This document shows, piece by piece, positions 45,101 to 53,957 of a DNA stretch of 64,000 nucleotides (its first letter is position 1; every line of letters starts with the position of its first letter). The notes below the pieces were generated by a model. It was not told the DNA's origin. It saw nothing but the letters and a program-made list of their open reading frames with translations, and searched no databases. The DNA is from Allorhodopirellula solitaria (GTDB lineage: Bacteria > Planctomycetota > Planctomycetia > Pirellulales > Pirellulaceae): positions 62,001 through 126,000 of the forward strand of contig NZ_SJPK01000009.1 in assembly GCF_007859855.1 (NCBI RefSeq). The letters are read 5' to 3'. The translations under genes and the position numbers were made by a program.

Positions 45101-46899
45101 TTCGCGTTAACTGCCTGCAATCGCGACTGCCAGAAATCGCGAGCGGACCTGATGAACGGGGCGTAGGCGTTGAGGTCAGCGTCGGGTTGGGATCGCAGAT
45201 ATGTTTCATATTCGGCGAGCCAATTCTGAAAGAACTCGATGCTGCTCCGTGTGATCCGCCGCTCACCGTCGACTTCAAAATACCATGGAGCCGTTGTGGC
45301 GGCGCGGAAGTGATTCTCATAGAGCGTGACGACTCGGATCAAAGCCCATCCGGATCGGTCGACGTGCAGAGGCGGTATCTTCCCACCGGCCTTGGCATAC
45401 TCATCGAGCTTGGCCGAGTAGTGGACTTGCCCATTGTAGATCACCTCCAAGTAGTCGACCGGGTCTTGGACGGTGAGCGTCAGCTCGGCTCGCAACTGAA
45501 TCGGGTCGGCTGCATCGACACGAAAGACATGCCCAGGCAATTTGCCGTCGAGATTGGCAATCAGCAACGGTCCATTGGTCGCGAAGCTGCGCCCTTCCCA
45601 AACTCCCTGCCACCATTGCTCGGCAGACTCCACGGGCTGGCTCGACGATGAGCTCGAATCGATCGATTCGCCCGCAACATAGAGGCGGTTGTATCCGACC
45701 GGATGCAAGCCTCTCTCATCACCGCTACCCGCCAGGGGTGCCATTCGGAATCCCGCGTCGAGTAGCTCCCAACCAATCTGTTCGGCTTCGCGGCCGAGCG
45801 AGATGGCTGTGCGATGGTTGCTGGTCGAGTAGGGACGTCCCGACTTCGTCTGCGTGATCGGTCGATCCAGTCGCAACCAATCACCGAGTACGAAGTAACC
45901 ATCGACCTGATCGCTAGCGAGATAAACCGGCAGCGGCCAGGCAAACGGGTTTTCAACAGCAACCTTACCCTGCACCAGTGGATGAGCGGAGGAGTCTCGG
46001 CGTTGCGATGCCAGGCGGGCGAGTAATTGCAGGGCAGCGAGGTCTGAATCAGTCTCCGAGGGATCCTCGGATTCAGATCCCGTGGCGAGAGCGTCGGGCC
46101 CAGTTGCAGCGCTACCATAGAACGCCAAACCGCCCAAGGCGTTAACATCGTTGCCGATCCACAGCGGATCGCTCAAGGGCGGTTCTTCGTGTCGGCGGCG
46201 CCGGGCGCGAAGTTCGACAACTTTCTTTGCTGGGTCGTCACCTTCGCGGGCGACCGGATTGGCAACGGCCATGGCCACGTGAAGATCCTCGGCGGTCATC
46301 CGAATCGGTAGGTTCTCCCGCGACCACGGGACGAAACAATCTCCGCTCGTCCAGCCCAGTTGCCGCATGTTGAGGATCCGAGGAAGAGCAAATACGTGCT
46401 CGTCAGAACTTGTTTTCTCAATCGTCGAATTGCCCCCGATCACCCGATACTCTGGCCCACGCGAAACACGAAATTCGTAGCCACCTTCGCTTAGGTTCAA
46501 ATTCGTGGGACCGTCAAGCACAAATCCGAATCCAGCTTCCACCGCCGTTCGGCCTGGGAGAGGCCGAACGATCCGGAGCCGCTTGACACGGCTAGTGGGC
46601 CGGTTGCCACCGCGAGATACCGTCGGTCGGGTCAGCTCGATTCGTGCCACACGCGGTTCACCATCAGACTCTTCGACCGCAGAAATGGTCCACTTCCCAT
46701 CGGCCGCTCCGACTGGCGACAGCGTCCCAGATAAAGCGAGCAAAACAATCGCGAGCGTGGGGCGCTGCGGAATTGGTTTGCATTTTGCTACAGTCTTCCA
46801 AGCAATTGTGGCGATGCCAAATTGACAGAGACGACCTCTGTCGCGGCCCCGCCCGTTTTTCTCGCCCCTGCGACGTTTCCTACTCTGTTGATGACACAC
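45097..46899 (-). CDS. CehA/McbA-like exported protein, probably lacking metal ligands, 600 aa
   Basis: The C-terminal half resembles planctomycete CehA/McbA-family proteins: GVWEGRSFATNGPLLIANLD, then LRAELTLTVQDPVDYLEVIY and GKIPPLHVDRSGWALIRVVT. The place where the family has the metal-binding GD-x-H-x-H motif reads GWTSGDCFVPW (184-192), with no histidines, followed by the expected MTAEDLHVAMAVAN. So the PHP-type active site seems lost. The signal-like segment is LAIVLLALSGTLSPVGAADG at about residue 49. The start is uncertain: the ATG at 46899 is 2 bp from the divergent dnaJ-type start and has a basic leader, but no better codon is seen. Confidence 0.8.
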   Translation of the reverse strand: MCHQQSRKRRRGEKNGRGRDRGRLCQFGIATIAWKTVAKCKPIPQRPTLAIVLLALSGTLSPVGAADGKWTISAVEESDGEPRVARIELTRPTVSRGGNRPTSRVKRLRIVRPLPGRTAVEAGFGFVLDGPTNLNLSEGGYEFRVSRGPEYRVIGGNSTIEKTSSDEHVFALPRILNMRQLGWTSGDCFVPWSRENLPIRMTAEDLHVAMAVANPVAREGDDPAKKVVELRARRRRHEEPPLSDPLWIGNDVNALGGLAFYGSAATGPDALATGSESEDPSETDSDLAALQLLARLASQRRDSSAHPLVQGKVAVENPFAWPLPVYLASDQVDGYFVLGDWLRLDRPITQTKSGRPYSTSNHRTAISLGREAEQIGWELLDAGFRMAPLAGSGDERGLHPVGYNRLYVAGESIDSSSSSSQPVESAEQWWQGVWEGRSFATNGPLLIANLDGKLPGHVFRVDAADPIQLRAELTLTVQDPVDYLEVIYNGQVHYSAKLDEYAKAGGKIPPLHVDRSGWALIRVVTLYENHFRAATTAPWYFEVDGERRITRSSIEFFQNWLAEYETYLRSQPDADLNAYAPFIRSARDFWQSRLQAVNAN

Positions 46900-46900
46900 T

Positions 46901-47890
46901 GTGGCTGAAGACCTTTATCAAACGCTTGGAGTCTCTCGCGACGCGGATAAATCCGATCTGCAAAAATCCTATCGTAAATTGGCGCGCAAGTACCACCCGG
47001 ACATGAACCCGGATGACAAAGCGGCCCAGGAAAAATTCAAACGCGTTCAAGAAGCCTACGAAGTCCTGGGAGACGAGGACAAACGAGCTGCCTACGATCG
47101 CTATGGCGCTGATTTCGAGAAAATCCGCGGCGGGTACCCGCCTGGCGCCGGTGGCGGTGGCGGCGGAGGAGGAGCGGGACCTTCATTTGATGGCCTCGAT
47201 CTCGAACAGATCTTCGGCGCGGCGGGTCGTCAAGGCGGCGGCGATGCGGGCGGAGGCTTCGAAAATGGATTCAATGATTTCTTCGAACAGATCCTCGGCG
47301 GCGGGGCTGCGCCGGGCGGCGGCCGACATCGGACTGCCGCGCCACCGCAGCGTGGGTCCAACGTTCGCTATGAGTTAGCGATCCCGTTCGAAAAAGCGGT
47401 TCTCGGCGGGAAAGCTGAGTTTTATCCCACCGGCACAGGCAAGCATGAAAAACTCTCTGTCACGATCCCGGCCGGCGTCGAAGATGGTGCAAAAATTCGC
47501 TTGCGAGAACAGGGCCAATCCAGCCCCGGGGGGACGCCGGGTGATTTGATCCTGATCATCCAAATCGATTCGCACCCCTACTTCGAGCGAAAAGGCAAGA
47601 ACCTGGAACTCGATCTGCCGATCACCGTCGGGGAAGCGGCAATGGGTACGAAAGCCGATGTTCCGACTCCCAAAGGGACTGTCACGCTCTCGATTCCCCC
47701 TCGCAGCCGAAGCGGGAAACGCCTCCGGCTGAAGGGGCTCGGAGTGCAATCGGCCAAAGGAGCCCCTGGTGACCTGATCGTCGAACTGCAAATCCAGCTG
47801 CCCGACGACATGTCCGACGCAGCGGTCGAGTTACTGAAACAGTTCGAGAGCGAACAATCCTTCGAGCCACGCAGCGGCTTGAAGTTCTAA
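46901..47890 (+). CDS. DnaJ/CbpA-type co-chaperone, 329 aa
   Basis: GTG start. J domain at 3-68 with HPD at 32-34 (KYHPDMNPDD), a Gly-rich and Phe-containing linker (residues 80-150), and the C-terminal substrate-binding domains (VRYELAIPFEKAVLGG, GDLILIIQIDSHPYFERKG, TLSIPPRSRSGKRLRLKGLG). The zinc-finger domain of true DnaJ is absent, so it is a CbpA-like class II J protein that stimulates DnaK. It is divergent from the CehA-like gene with no gap for a promoter between the assigned starts, which suggests that the other gene starts later. Confidence 0.92.
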   Translation: MAEDLYQTLGVSRDADKSDLQKSYRKLARKYHPDMNPDDKAAQEKFKRVQEAYEVLGDEDKRAAYDRYGADFEKIRGGYPPGAGGGGGGGGAGPSFDGLDLEQIFGAAGRQGGGDAGGGFENGFNDFFEQILGGGAAPGGGRHRTAAPPQRGSNVRYELAIPFEKAVLGGKAEFYPTGTGKHEKLSVTIPAGVEDGAKIRLREQGQSSPGGTPGDLILIIQIDSHPYFERKGKNLELDLPITVGEAAMGTKADVPTPKGTVTLSIPPRSRSGKRLRLKGLGVQSAKGAPGDLIVELQIQLPDDMSDAAVELLKQFESEQSFEPRSGLKF

Positions 47891-48282
47891 ACGCGCGGTG
47901 GCTGATCCGGTTTGCTCCCCTACGTGGCTCTCACACAGGGGCAGTGCTTGGACGTAAGAATACCAAGCATGGATTTCAGCCGAACCAACGGGCTATCGGT
48001 TGAATCGAGGTTGTCCGCCGCGATATTGAGCCGAGTGCCGCAAGGAGAATGGCACTTACTTGAGGCTGCGAAGCGGGCTTGGCAACCCGACGCGTGCGCG
48101 AGGCGGCGAGCCCTGCGTCCCAAGGACTCGTCGCCTCGTCCACTACTAGAACCGGCACTTATTCATCGTGTGTTGCTAAGTGCCATTCGCAGTAAGGTCC
48201 CGGGTAGCGCCGCAGACGCGTCTCGGCTCACGCAATCGCGAGCCGGTACAGCAGCCGATCCGTGACAAGCTACGCGCCGATA
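47891..48282. other. Non-coding stretch with one GGACTCGTCGCCTC word
   Basis: Contains one copy of the dispersed word (48124-48137: GGACTCGTCGCCTC, followed by GTCCACTAC). No gene, RNA or terminator is recognised. The stops of the two convergent neighbours (dnaJ-type and sigma gene) lie at its ends, so it is likely a terminator region. Confidence 0.5.
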
Positions 48283-49956
48283 TCAGCCGGCCCCGAGTTC
48301 GACGTCAATTTTCGCGTCGCGGGCGGCTTCGCGAAGTTTTGTCAACGCTCGGGCTTCGAGTTGGCGGACGCGTTCTTTCGTCACACCCATCTCGGCACCG
48401 ACCTCTTTGAGCGTCAGCGGCTCGACACCGCGTTGGAGACCGAATCGAGCGGAGATAATCTTTTGCTCGCGTTCGTCCAAGCGATCGAGAATCCGAGCGA
48501 GCTCCCGTTGTCGCTGGCGCTGGACGGTCTCCTCGGTGTAGGGATCTCGTCGCTGGTCTTGGTGGGCATCGAACATCTCCTCGCCACTGGTGCGGAACCG
48601 GTCGCGATGCTTGAACTCCTTAGGAATTGTCCGGGCGAAGTTCTTCATGATCGCCCAGGTCGCATAGGTGCTGAACTTGTTGCCACGCGAGTAGTCGAAT
48701 TTCTCAACCGCCCGGATCAACGACATGTTGCCGTCGCTGATCAGCGAGAAGAAATCATCGGTACTAGCGAGGTGACGTTTGGCGATCGAGACTACCAAAC
48801 GCAAGTTTGCCTGCACGATCTTGTTCTTAACCCGCACGGCATCTTCGTAGAGAGACTGGATTTGATCCATGGTGGCTGCATTGGTCTGGCCACTGGCGAT
48901 CAATTCATCCCGCAGCACACCGGCGCGGTGTTTGAGGTAGTTCATCTTGCGAAACAAATGCCCCTCTTGCTCACGGTTGAGCAAGGCCACGTCGTAGAGG
49001 GCTGCCAAGTAACTAGGCAGGTCTGCGGGCGTGCGAACCTTGCGGGCGGGGGGTCCGTCGGGCATGTCGGCCAAATATTCCGCTTCTCGGCTCGTGTCCT
49101 CGAAATCTTCGTTGTAGATGTGATCGAGCGGCAGTTCGGAGATTTCCTGCATCCGCACCTCGTCGAGGATGCGGCGAATGCTCGAACGGGTGCGTTTGAA
49201 TCGCTTGCACAATTGCGGGATGGTCGCTCCGTGGGCGTATAACTGGGCGATGACACGTTTGTCATCCTCGGTCAAGGACTCCCGATGGTGGGGAAAGATC
49301 GCGAGCGATTGATTCTTGACGTCAAAATTCTTCAACGTGTAGCGAATCGTTTCAGGCGAGCGGTCCATTTGCCCAGCCAATTGGAGGGTGACTTCGGAGA
49401 GACTGGCGCCGCCTTCGGCCAATTGCCGAGCACGTTCGATCATCTCTGATTTCTCGTCGCCACTGAGCTGGCTGAACCGCTCACCGCGACGAACCTTATC
49501 CCGGTTGTCCTTGATGAACTGGTCCACACTGCTCTGTAGAAACCCGACCCGTTTGCGTTTGCCAAACATGAATTTGCGGGCAACCAAACCCGCATCGCGC
49601 CAGCGGCTGATGGTCTTGGTGGACACCTGAAACTTCTTGGCCAGTTCATTGACCGTCAGCACCCGCTCACCAGCCGACTCGGAATCGAGGACTGCCGCAT
49701 CGGCGAGGTCTTCGATCAACAGACGCAGGTCGTGCTGCAGGTCCTCCGAGCGGATCGTTTGCCGCAGCTTGGAATCGGGATGGTAGTTTGTGATTCGGAA
49801 ATAGACGTAATCGAACAGGTAGTCGCGATCGTCCTCGAGTTCGTTGAGCAGTTTCTCGGCGAGCAATCCTTGTTCGATCTTTTTCGGCCGCGGCGCAAAC
49901 CGGGTCAGTTGGTCGCGAAGTTCGATCAATCCGATGTGACGGTAGCTGGTAAGCAT
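48283..49956 (-). CDS. Sigma-70 family factor with three N-terminal helix-turn-helix segments, 557 aa
   Basis: The C-terminal half is a primary-type sigma: region 1.2/2 (NREQEGHLFRKMNYLKHRA, ANLRLVVSIAKRHLASTDDF, STYATWAIMKNFAR; about 325-450) and region 4 (LDEREQKIISARFGLQRGVE, LTLKEVGAEMGVTKERVRQL; about 490-545). Region 3 is short. The N-terminal 300 residues carry a MerR/excisionase-like HTH (TVNELAKKFQVSTKTISRWR, 101-120), a second HTH-like segment (SLSEVTLQLAGQMDRSPETI, 185-204) and a third (IPQLCKRFKRTRSSIRRILD, 246-265). This is not the arrangement of RpoD, RpoS or RpoH. Comparable long sigmas are, to my knowledge, typical of planctomycetes. Confidence 0.9.
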   Translation of the reverse strand: MLTSYRHIGLIELRDQLTRFAPRPKKIEQGLLAEKLLNELEDDRDYLFDYVYFRITNYHPDSKLRQTIRSEDLQHDLRLLIEDLADAAVLDSESAGERVLTVNELAKKFQVSTKTISRWRDAGLVARKFMFGKRKRVGFLQSSVDQFIKDNRDKVRRGERFSQLSGDEKSEMIERARQLAEGGASLSEVTLQLAGQMDRSPETIRYTLKNFDVKNQSLAIFPHHRESLTEDDKRVIAQLYAHGATIPQLCKRFKRTRSSIRRILDEVRMQEISELPLDHIYNEDFEDTSREAEYLADMPDGPPARKVRTPADLPSYLAALYDVALLNREQEGHLFRKMNYLKHRAGVLRDELIASGQTNAATMDQIQSLYEDAVRVKNKIVQANLRLVVSIAKRHLASTDDFFSLISDGNMSLIRAVEKFDYSRGNKFSTYATWAIMKNFARTIPKEFKHRDRFRTSGEEMFDAHQDQRRDPYTEETVQRQRQRELARILDRLDEREQKIISARFGLQRGVEPLTLKEVGAEMGVTKERVRQLEARALTKLREAARDAKIDVELGAG

Positions 49957-50700
49957 AATCTTGTTTTCCCAGTGCGTGATCGCTCATGTCTGTTTTCCAT
50001 GCAACCCCGGCGGGTCGCCAACACATCGATCTGATTTGCCCGGGGATCGCCAAATCCATATGGCGATGAAGGGATCCGAACCGTCCGGGCAAAGCAATTG
50101 GATCAGCGATCCAAAGCTTACCAGACAGCCCGAAGGTTTCGAGTGGCTCCATGCCACGCGAGGCTTCTGTGTCTCGTTTCTCGATGTCCCCTCACGCCTG
50201 ACTGCCACCACCGCTTCCGTCTCGTTCCGACGACTAGCTTGGGGTGAAAAATCCGACCTTCGACGACTTCGAAGTCGTGCCCACAACAAAGACCGTGAAA
50301 GTCGGGGTAGTGTTCGTCCCCCAGCCGAATTTGCTTCGAAATTCAGGCCGCGTTCCCACGGTTTCATGCGAACGGAACCTAGGTACTGAAATTTCCGCGC
50401 CAAAGTGCTCCAGAACCGTTCATGGAGAACACTTGACTTCATAAGTGTCCCGTAAATACCCGCATTTCTGTACCGATAAAAAAATCCAGGCGTCCCCAAG
50501 TGTCCCGCCGAGGATGCCTGAGATTGTCACTTTTACAATCAGATTGAAACTTTGGGGTCTCATTTTGAGAATAAGGGCGATTCTGGGACAAGCATTCAAT
50601 CGCTTGGTGGGTGCGTGCCGATTGTGCAGAGACGCGGTGTCGTGAACGCCGCTTTTGCGCTGATTCTCGCCTCATTTTTCCAAACGACTGGTCCGCTGCC
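49957..50700. other. Long divergent intergenic region
   Basis: 744 bp without a believable gene between the divergent sigma gene and the Tat-signal protein gene. Frames on both strands have biased composition and no recognisable domain. The one sharp element is a perfect 16-bp palindrome at 50263-50278. The length suggests regulatory content or an unrecognised small RNA. Confidence 0.45.
50263..50278. promoter_or_regulatory. Perfect 16-bp palindrome, candidate operator
   Basis: ACGACTTC followed by its exact complement GAAGTCGT. It lies about 305 bp upstream of the sigma gene start (minus strand) and 420 bp upstream of the next plus-strand gene. Such symmetry fits a dimeric regulator's binding site, but no regulator is assigned. 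Confidence 0.35.
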
Positions 50701-52353
50701 ATGAGCAATCGCCCCCGCCCTGGAATTTTGTCCCGCTCCGTTTCGCTCGAGAAACTGGCTCAATCGCTGCCTAGTGGGCCTCCGCCAGCCACCCTTCCTG
50801 AGGGGCCAAGTCACTCCCGGCGAGGATTCTTACGATCGATATCCGCGGGTACTGCCTTGGCGGGCGCGAGTCTGGGCGCGTTGAGCGGTACTCTGCTGTC
50901 GGGTCCAGACCGCTCGGCGACGGCTGGCGATGCGAACGAGCAGACGCGGCTTGGCATCAACCGGGATCAAGACCTCTTTCGGGTCCGCATGGAAATTGAA
51001 GTCAACGGGAATGTGAACTTGCTCCAAGACCCATTGGTGCGTAACAGCAAAAAACGCATGCTGCCGATCGAAGCGAAATTGGCACTGGATTATGAAGAGC
51101 GGTATCTGCGGCCCGCTGGGGCGACCGCTGACTCGGAGATTATTGCGGCCGAACGGCATTTTCATGAAGCCACGGGGACCAGTCGGATCAGCCGCAACGA
51201 CCAGGAGATCACTCTTCGGCATTCGGTGGGCGATGTGATTGCCAGGCGCGACGAGCTACCCGAAACGATCTACTCCAATGACGATTATCTAACCCATGAG
51301 GAAATGGACCTGCTACGCACGCCCATCGCCAGCACGGCGATCGACGCGTTGGTCCCCGATCAGATGATGCGAGCGGGCGAGAAGGTAACGCTTCTCTCGT
51401 CGGACCTCGCTTCCTTTTTCAATCTGTCGGCGATCGCATCGAGTGACGTGCAGGTGGAATTGGTCGCTGCGAACGCCGCGGAAGCGAAGCTGCAGTTACG
51501 TGGCAAGATGCACGGTTCGGTCTCAGGCGTACCCACCGAGTTGAAGGTTGTGGGGAAACTGACGCTCGACCGCAAAGCTGGAGCGGTTACCTGGGCAGCC
51601 GTCGCGGTCCACGAGACCCGTGAGATCGGCAATGCCGAGCCGGGGTTCGATGTGACCGCCACAATCCGCATGGTTCGCAAGCCGCTGCCGAGCGTGCAGA
51701 CTTTGCCGCAGGCCCCGCAACGAATCGCATTCGATGAGCCGCCACCAGCAAGCCGTTTGCTGGTGACGATGGCCAGCGATCATGTCGGCGTGGAGGGCTT
51801 GATGGACCGTCGCTGGCGGGTGATGAAGGACCTCCCGGGCGAGGCGGTGCTGCGAATGATCGAGAACGATCGATCCATCGCGCAGCTGAACCTGAAACCG
51901 CTGCCCCGCCTGGTCGAAGGCAAACAACTGAGCTTGGAACAATTCCAGAGCAATGTCGAGAAAACACTCGGGGATCGCTTCGGCGAACTCATCGGCAGCA
52001 GCGAAGGCATGACAGAGGGGGGGCTGCGGATGCTCCATGTGGTCGTCGGCGGCCGCGTTGAAGGCGTGCCGATCCAGTGGATCATGATGCACTTGAGTGA
52101 CGATAGCCGCCGCCGCGTGCTCGCCACCTGGACCATGGACGGGCAGAGCGTCCCACTGTTGGCAGGGTCCGACACCCAGCTCGCCGCGTCGCTGCGATTG
52201 ACAGGCGATACCGGGAACACGGGCCAAAGCGATCCCGATTCCGGGAAAAACGACAAAAATCTTGAATTATCCGCGGCCGAATCGGGGGACGAAGTAGAAT
52301 CAGGAGCAGCGGTAGCCGAGCTACTCTCACCGAGCGACGTGAAGTCCCGCTAG
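50701..52353 (+). CDS. Tat-exported protein of unknown function, 550 aa
   Basis: Carries a twin-arginine signal, SRRGFLRSISAGTALAGASL, about 40 residues after the start, so it is probably exported folded. The rest has no family I recognise; it looks like a beta-rich planctomycete protein (e.g. VRMEIEVNGNVNLLQDP, ELKVVGKLTLDRKAGAVTWA). The acidic tail is Asp/Glu/Ser rich. The frame is open from 50611, but the ATG at 50701 is a more natural start. Confidence 0.75.
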   Translation: MSNRPRPGILSRSVSLEKLAQSLPSGPPPATLPEGPSHSRRGFLRSISAGTALAGASLGALSGTLLSGPDRSATAGDANEQTRLGINRDQDLFRVRMEIEVNGNVNLLQDPLVRNSKKRMLPIEAKLALDYEERYLRPAGATADSEIIAAERHFHEATGTSRISRNDQEITLRHSVGDVIARRDELPETIYSNDDYLTHEEMDLLRTPIASTAIDALVPDQMMRAGEKVTLLSSDLASFFNLSAIASSDVQVELVAANAAEAKLQLRGKMHGSVSGVPTELKVVGKLTLDRKAGAVTWAAVAVHETREIGNAEPGFDVTATIRMVRKPLPSVQTLPQAPQRIAFDEPPPASRLLVTMASDHVGVEGLMDRRWRVMKDLPGEAVLRMIENDRSIAQLNLKPLPRLVEGKQLSLEQFQSNVEKTLGDRFGELIGSSEGMTEGGLRMLHVVVGGRVEGVPIQWIMMHLSDDSRRRVLATWTMDGQSVPLLAGSDTQLAASLRLTGDTGNTGQSDPDSGKNDKNLELSAAESGDEVESGAAVAELLSPSDVKSR

Positions 52354-52559
52354 GGAAGCGACGAACCGGGTAGCCGGCCGTGACGGAACGCGTGACAGGT
52401 CGCACCTGCGTGATGAAGCGGTGCGATCCGCTGCCGTCCTGACGAGCGAGGTGCATCGACCCGTTCTGCTCCATGCTGCGTCATACCCCTAATCTACTGA
52501 CAGCCGTTTTCGAGTTTTTGGCGTTTTCCCCGATGCAACTTTTTCGCAACGAACGTTCC

Positions 52560-53612
52560 ATGAGCCGGGTGAGACGCCCTCAGTCCGTACGAGCCCGCGA
52601 TATCAGAGTCGCCCTCAGTATGCTGGCGATCACGCTGGGTAGCGCCATCGCCGCCGCCCCGTCGATGGGCCAGGGCGCCGCTGCGAATCCAGCTGGCGAG
52701 ACGAAGCAGGATCCATCGAGCCAGACGCAAACCGCTTTTGCCCCGGGCGTCGTCACGGTCATCCCGCCAGCTCCGGATCCCAAGGAAACCTTTGACGGAC
52801 CGCAAACCCTGCAGGCGCTGATCAACGCCCACCCGGAGATCTCTTGGGAAAAATCAGGAGATCACCCGGAGGGCAAGCCTCATTTTGATCCGCGATCCCG
52901 CACACTCGAAGAGATGCTGAAGCAGGTGATTTATCGCCGCGAGATTTTTTGCTTCGAATTGTCCTTCAAACCGCTTCGCCAAATTTATCTGGACATCCCG
53001 CGGCCGGACGGGAAGATGCAGCGAAAACTCGTGCAGTACATGGTCTACCGCGTGCGATATCGCGGCGGCGACCTGCGTCCGGCGGTGGACAATCCCGACG
53101 AACCGATCTTCAAACGGATTGAGTCGGTGAGCTACCAGTCCCGTCGTTTCTTCCCGATGTTCGTTCTGGAGGACCGCGAGGCAGACCAGCAATACGTCGA
53201 CCAAATCTTGCCGACCGCAGTCGAGCGGATCGCCATTCGCGAACAGATCACGGCCCCTTTGCACAATAGCGTGGACATTTCCCGCGTCAAAATCCCACGC
53301 ACCGAGGATCCCAATGCCCCGGGCGTGTGGGGCGTGGCGACCTGGGTCGATGTGGACCCGAACATCGATTACATCAGTGTCAACGTCTTCGGTCTGACCA
53401 ACGCGTTTGAACAGGACGGTGAAGGCGACGATGCCCCATATCGCCGCAAAGCCCTGATGCTGAATTTCTATCGCCCCGGCGATGCGACCAACCAGATCGA
53501 CGACCGGGTCCGATTCGGGATCCCCGCTTTCGACGACGAAAAGCAACAATCCTACGTGTTGGAGAAATATGGGCTCGATAAACGGCTTGATTACCGGTGG
53601 GTCTTCCGGTAA
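52560..53612 (+). CDS. Exported protein of unknown function, about 350 aa
   Basis: A basic n-region ([16 protein letters not shown]) and hydrophobic stretch ([18 protein letters not shown]) form a signal peptide if translation begins at 52560; earlier in-frame ATGs are at 52473 and 52533. The mature part is well-structured looking ([75 protein letters not shown]) and seems conserved in planctomycetes, but I know no function. rpmA follows 89 bp later. Confidence 0.72.
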   Translation: MSRVRRPQSVRARDIRVALSMLAITLGSAIAAAPSMGQGAAANPAGETKQDPSSQTQTAFAPGVVTVIPPAPDPKETFDGPQTLQALINAHPEISWEKSGDHPEGKPHFDPRSRTLEEMLKQVIYRREIFCFELSFKPLRQIYLDIPRPDGKMQRKLVQYMVYRVRYRGGDLRPAVDNPDEPIFKRIESVSYQSRRFFPMFVLEDREADQQYVDQILPTAVERIAIREQITAPLHNSVDISRVKIPRTEDPNAPGVWGVATWVDVDPNIDYISVNVFGLTNAFEQDGEGDDAPYRRKALMLNFYRPGDATNQIDDRVRFGIPAFDDEKQQSYVLEKYGLDKRLDYRWVFR

Positions 53613-53701
53613 CTTTCTCGTCTTCCCAATCCAATTCAATTTTGACGCGTCCCCGCAGACGGCGTCAAAACCAGCAAACAAAATCAGCAAGCGAAGAGAT
53701 C

Positions 53702-53947
53702 ATGGCACATAAAAAGGGTCAGGGCAGTAGCCGTAACGGTCGCGACAGTAACGCACAACGCCGTGGCGTGAAACGATTCGGCGGCGAAGCTGTCGCTGCC
53801 GGCAATATTCTCATCCGCCAGGTCGGCACCAAGTTCCATCCCGGCAAGGGCGTCGGCATGGGCAACGACTACACCCTCTACGCCCTCGTGGCGGGCAAGG
53901 TACGCTTCGATCGCGAAGGTCGCCGTATCAACGTCGACGTCGCCTGA
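53702..53947 (+). CDS. rpmA: 50S ribosomal protein L27
   Basis: 81 aa. The canonical N-terminus [20 protein letters not shown] continues RGVKRFGGE; it reaches towards the peptidyl-transferase centre. Later [17 protein letters not shown] and the C-terminal [12 protein letters not shown] are standard. The frame is open further upstream, but this ATG with GAAGAG before it is right. rplU, the usual upstream neighbour, is not here. Confidence 0.97.
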   Translation: MAHKKGQGSSRNGRDSNAQRRGVKRFGGEAVAAGNILIRQVGTKFHPGKGVGMGNDYTLYALVAGKVRFDREGRRINVDVA

Positions 53948-53957
53948 GCATTCTCTT

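Noticed and set aside
48262-49242. 326-codon plus-strand frame
   Set aside because: It lies opposite the sigma factor gene, whose frame has clear sigma motifs. Long antisense frames are common in such GC-rich genes.
49984-50499. 171-codon minus-strand ORF upstream of the sigma gene
   Set aside because: No homology is evident, composition is Arg/Ser-rich, and it starts in sequence with no ribosome-binding site.
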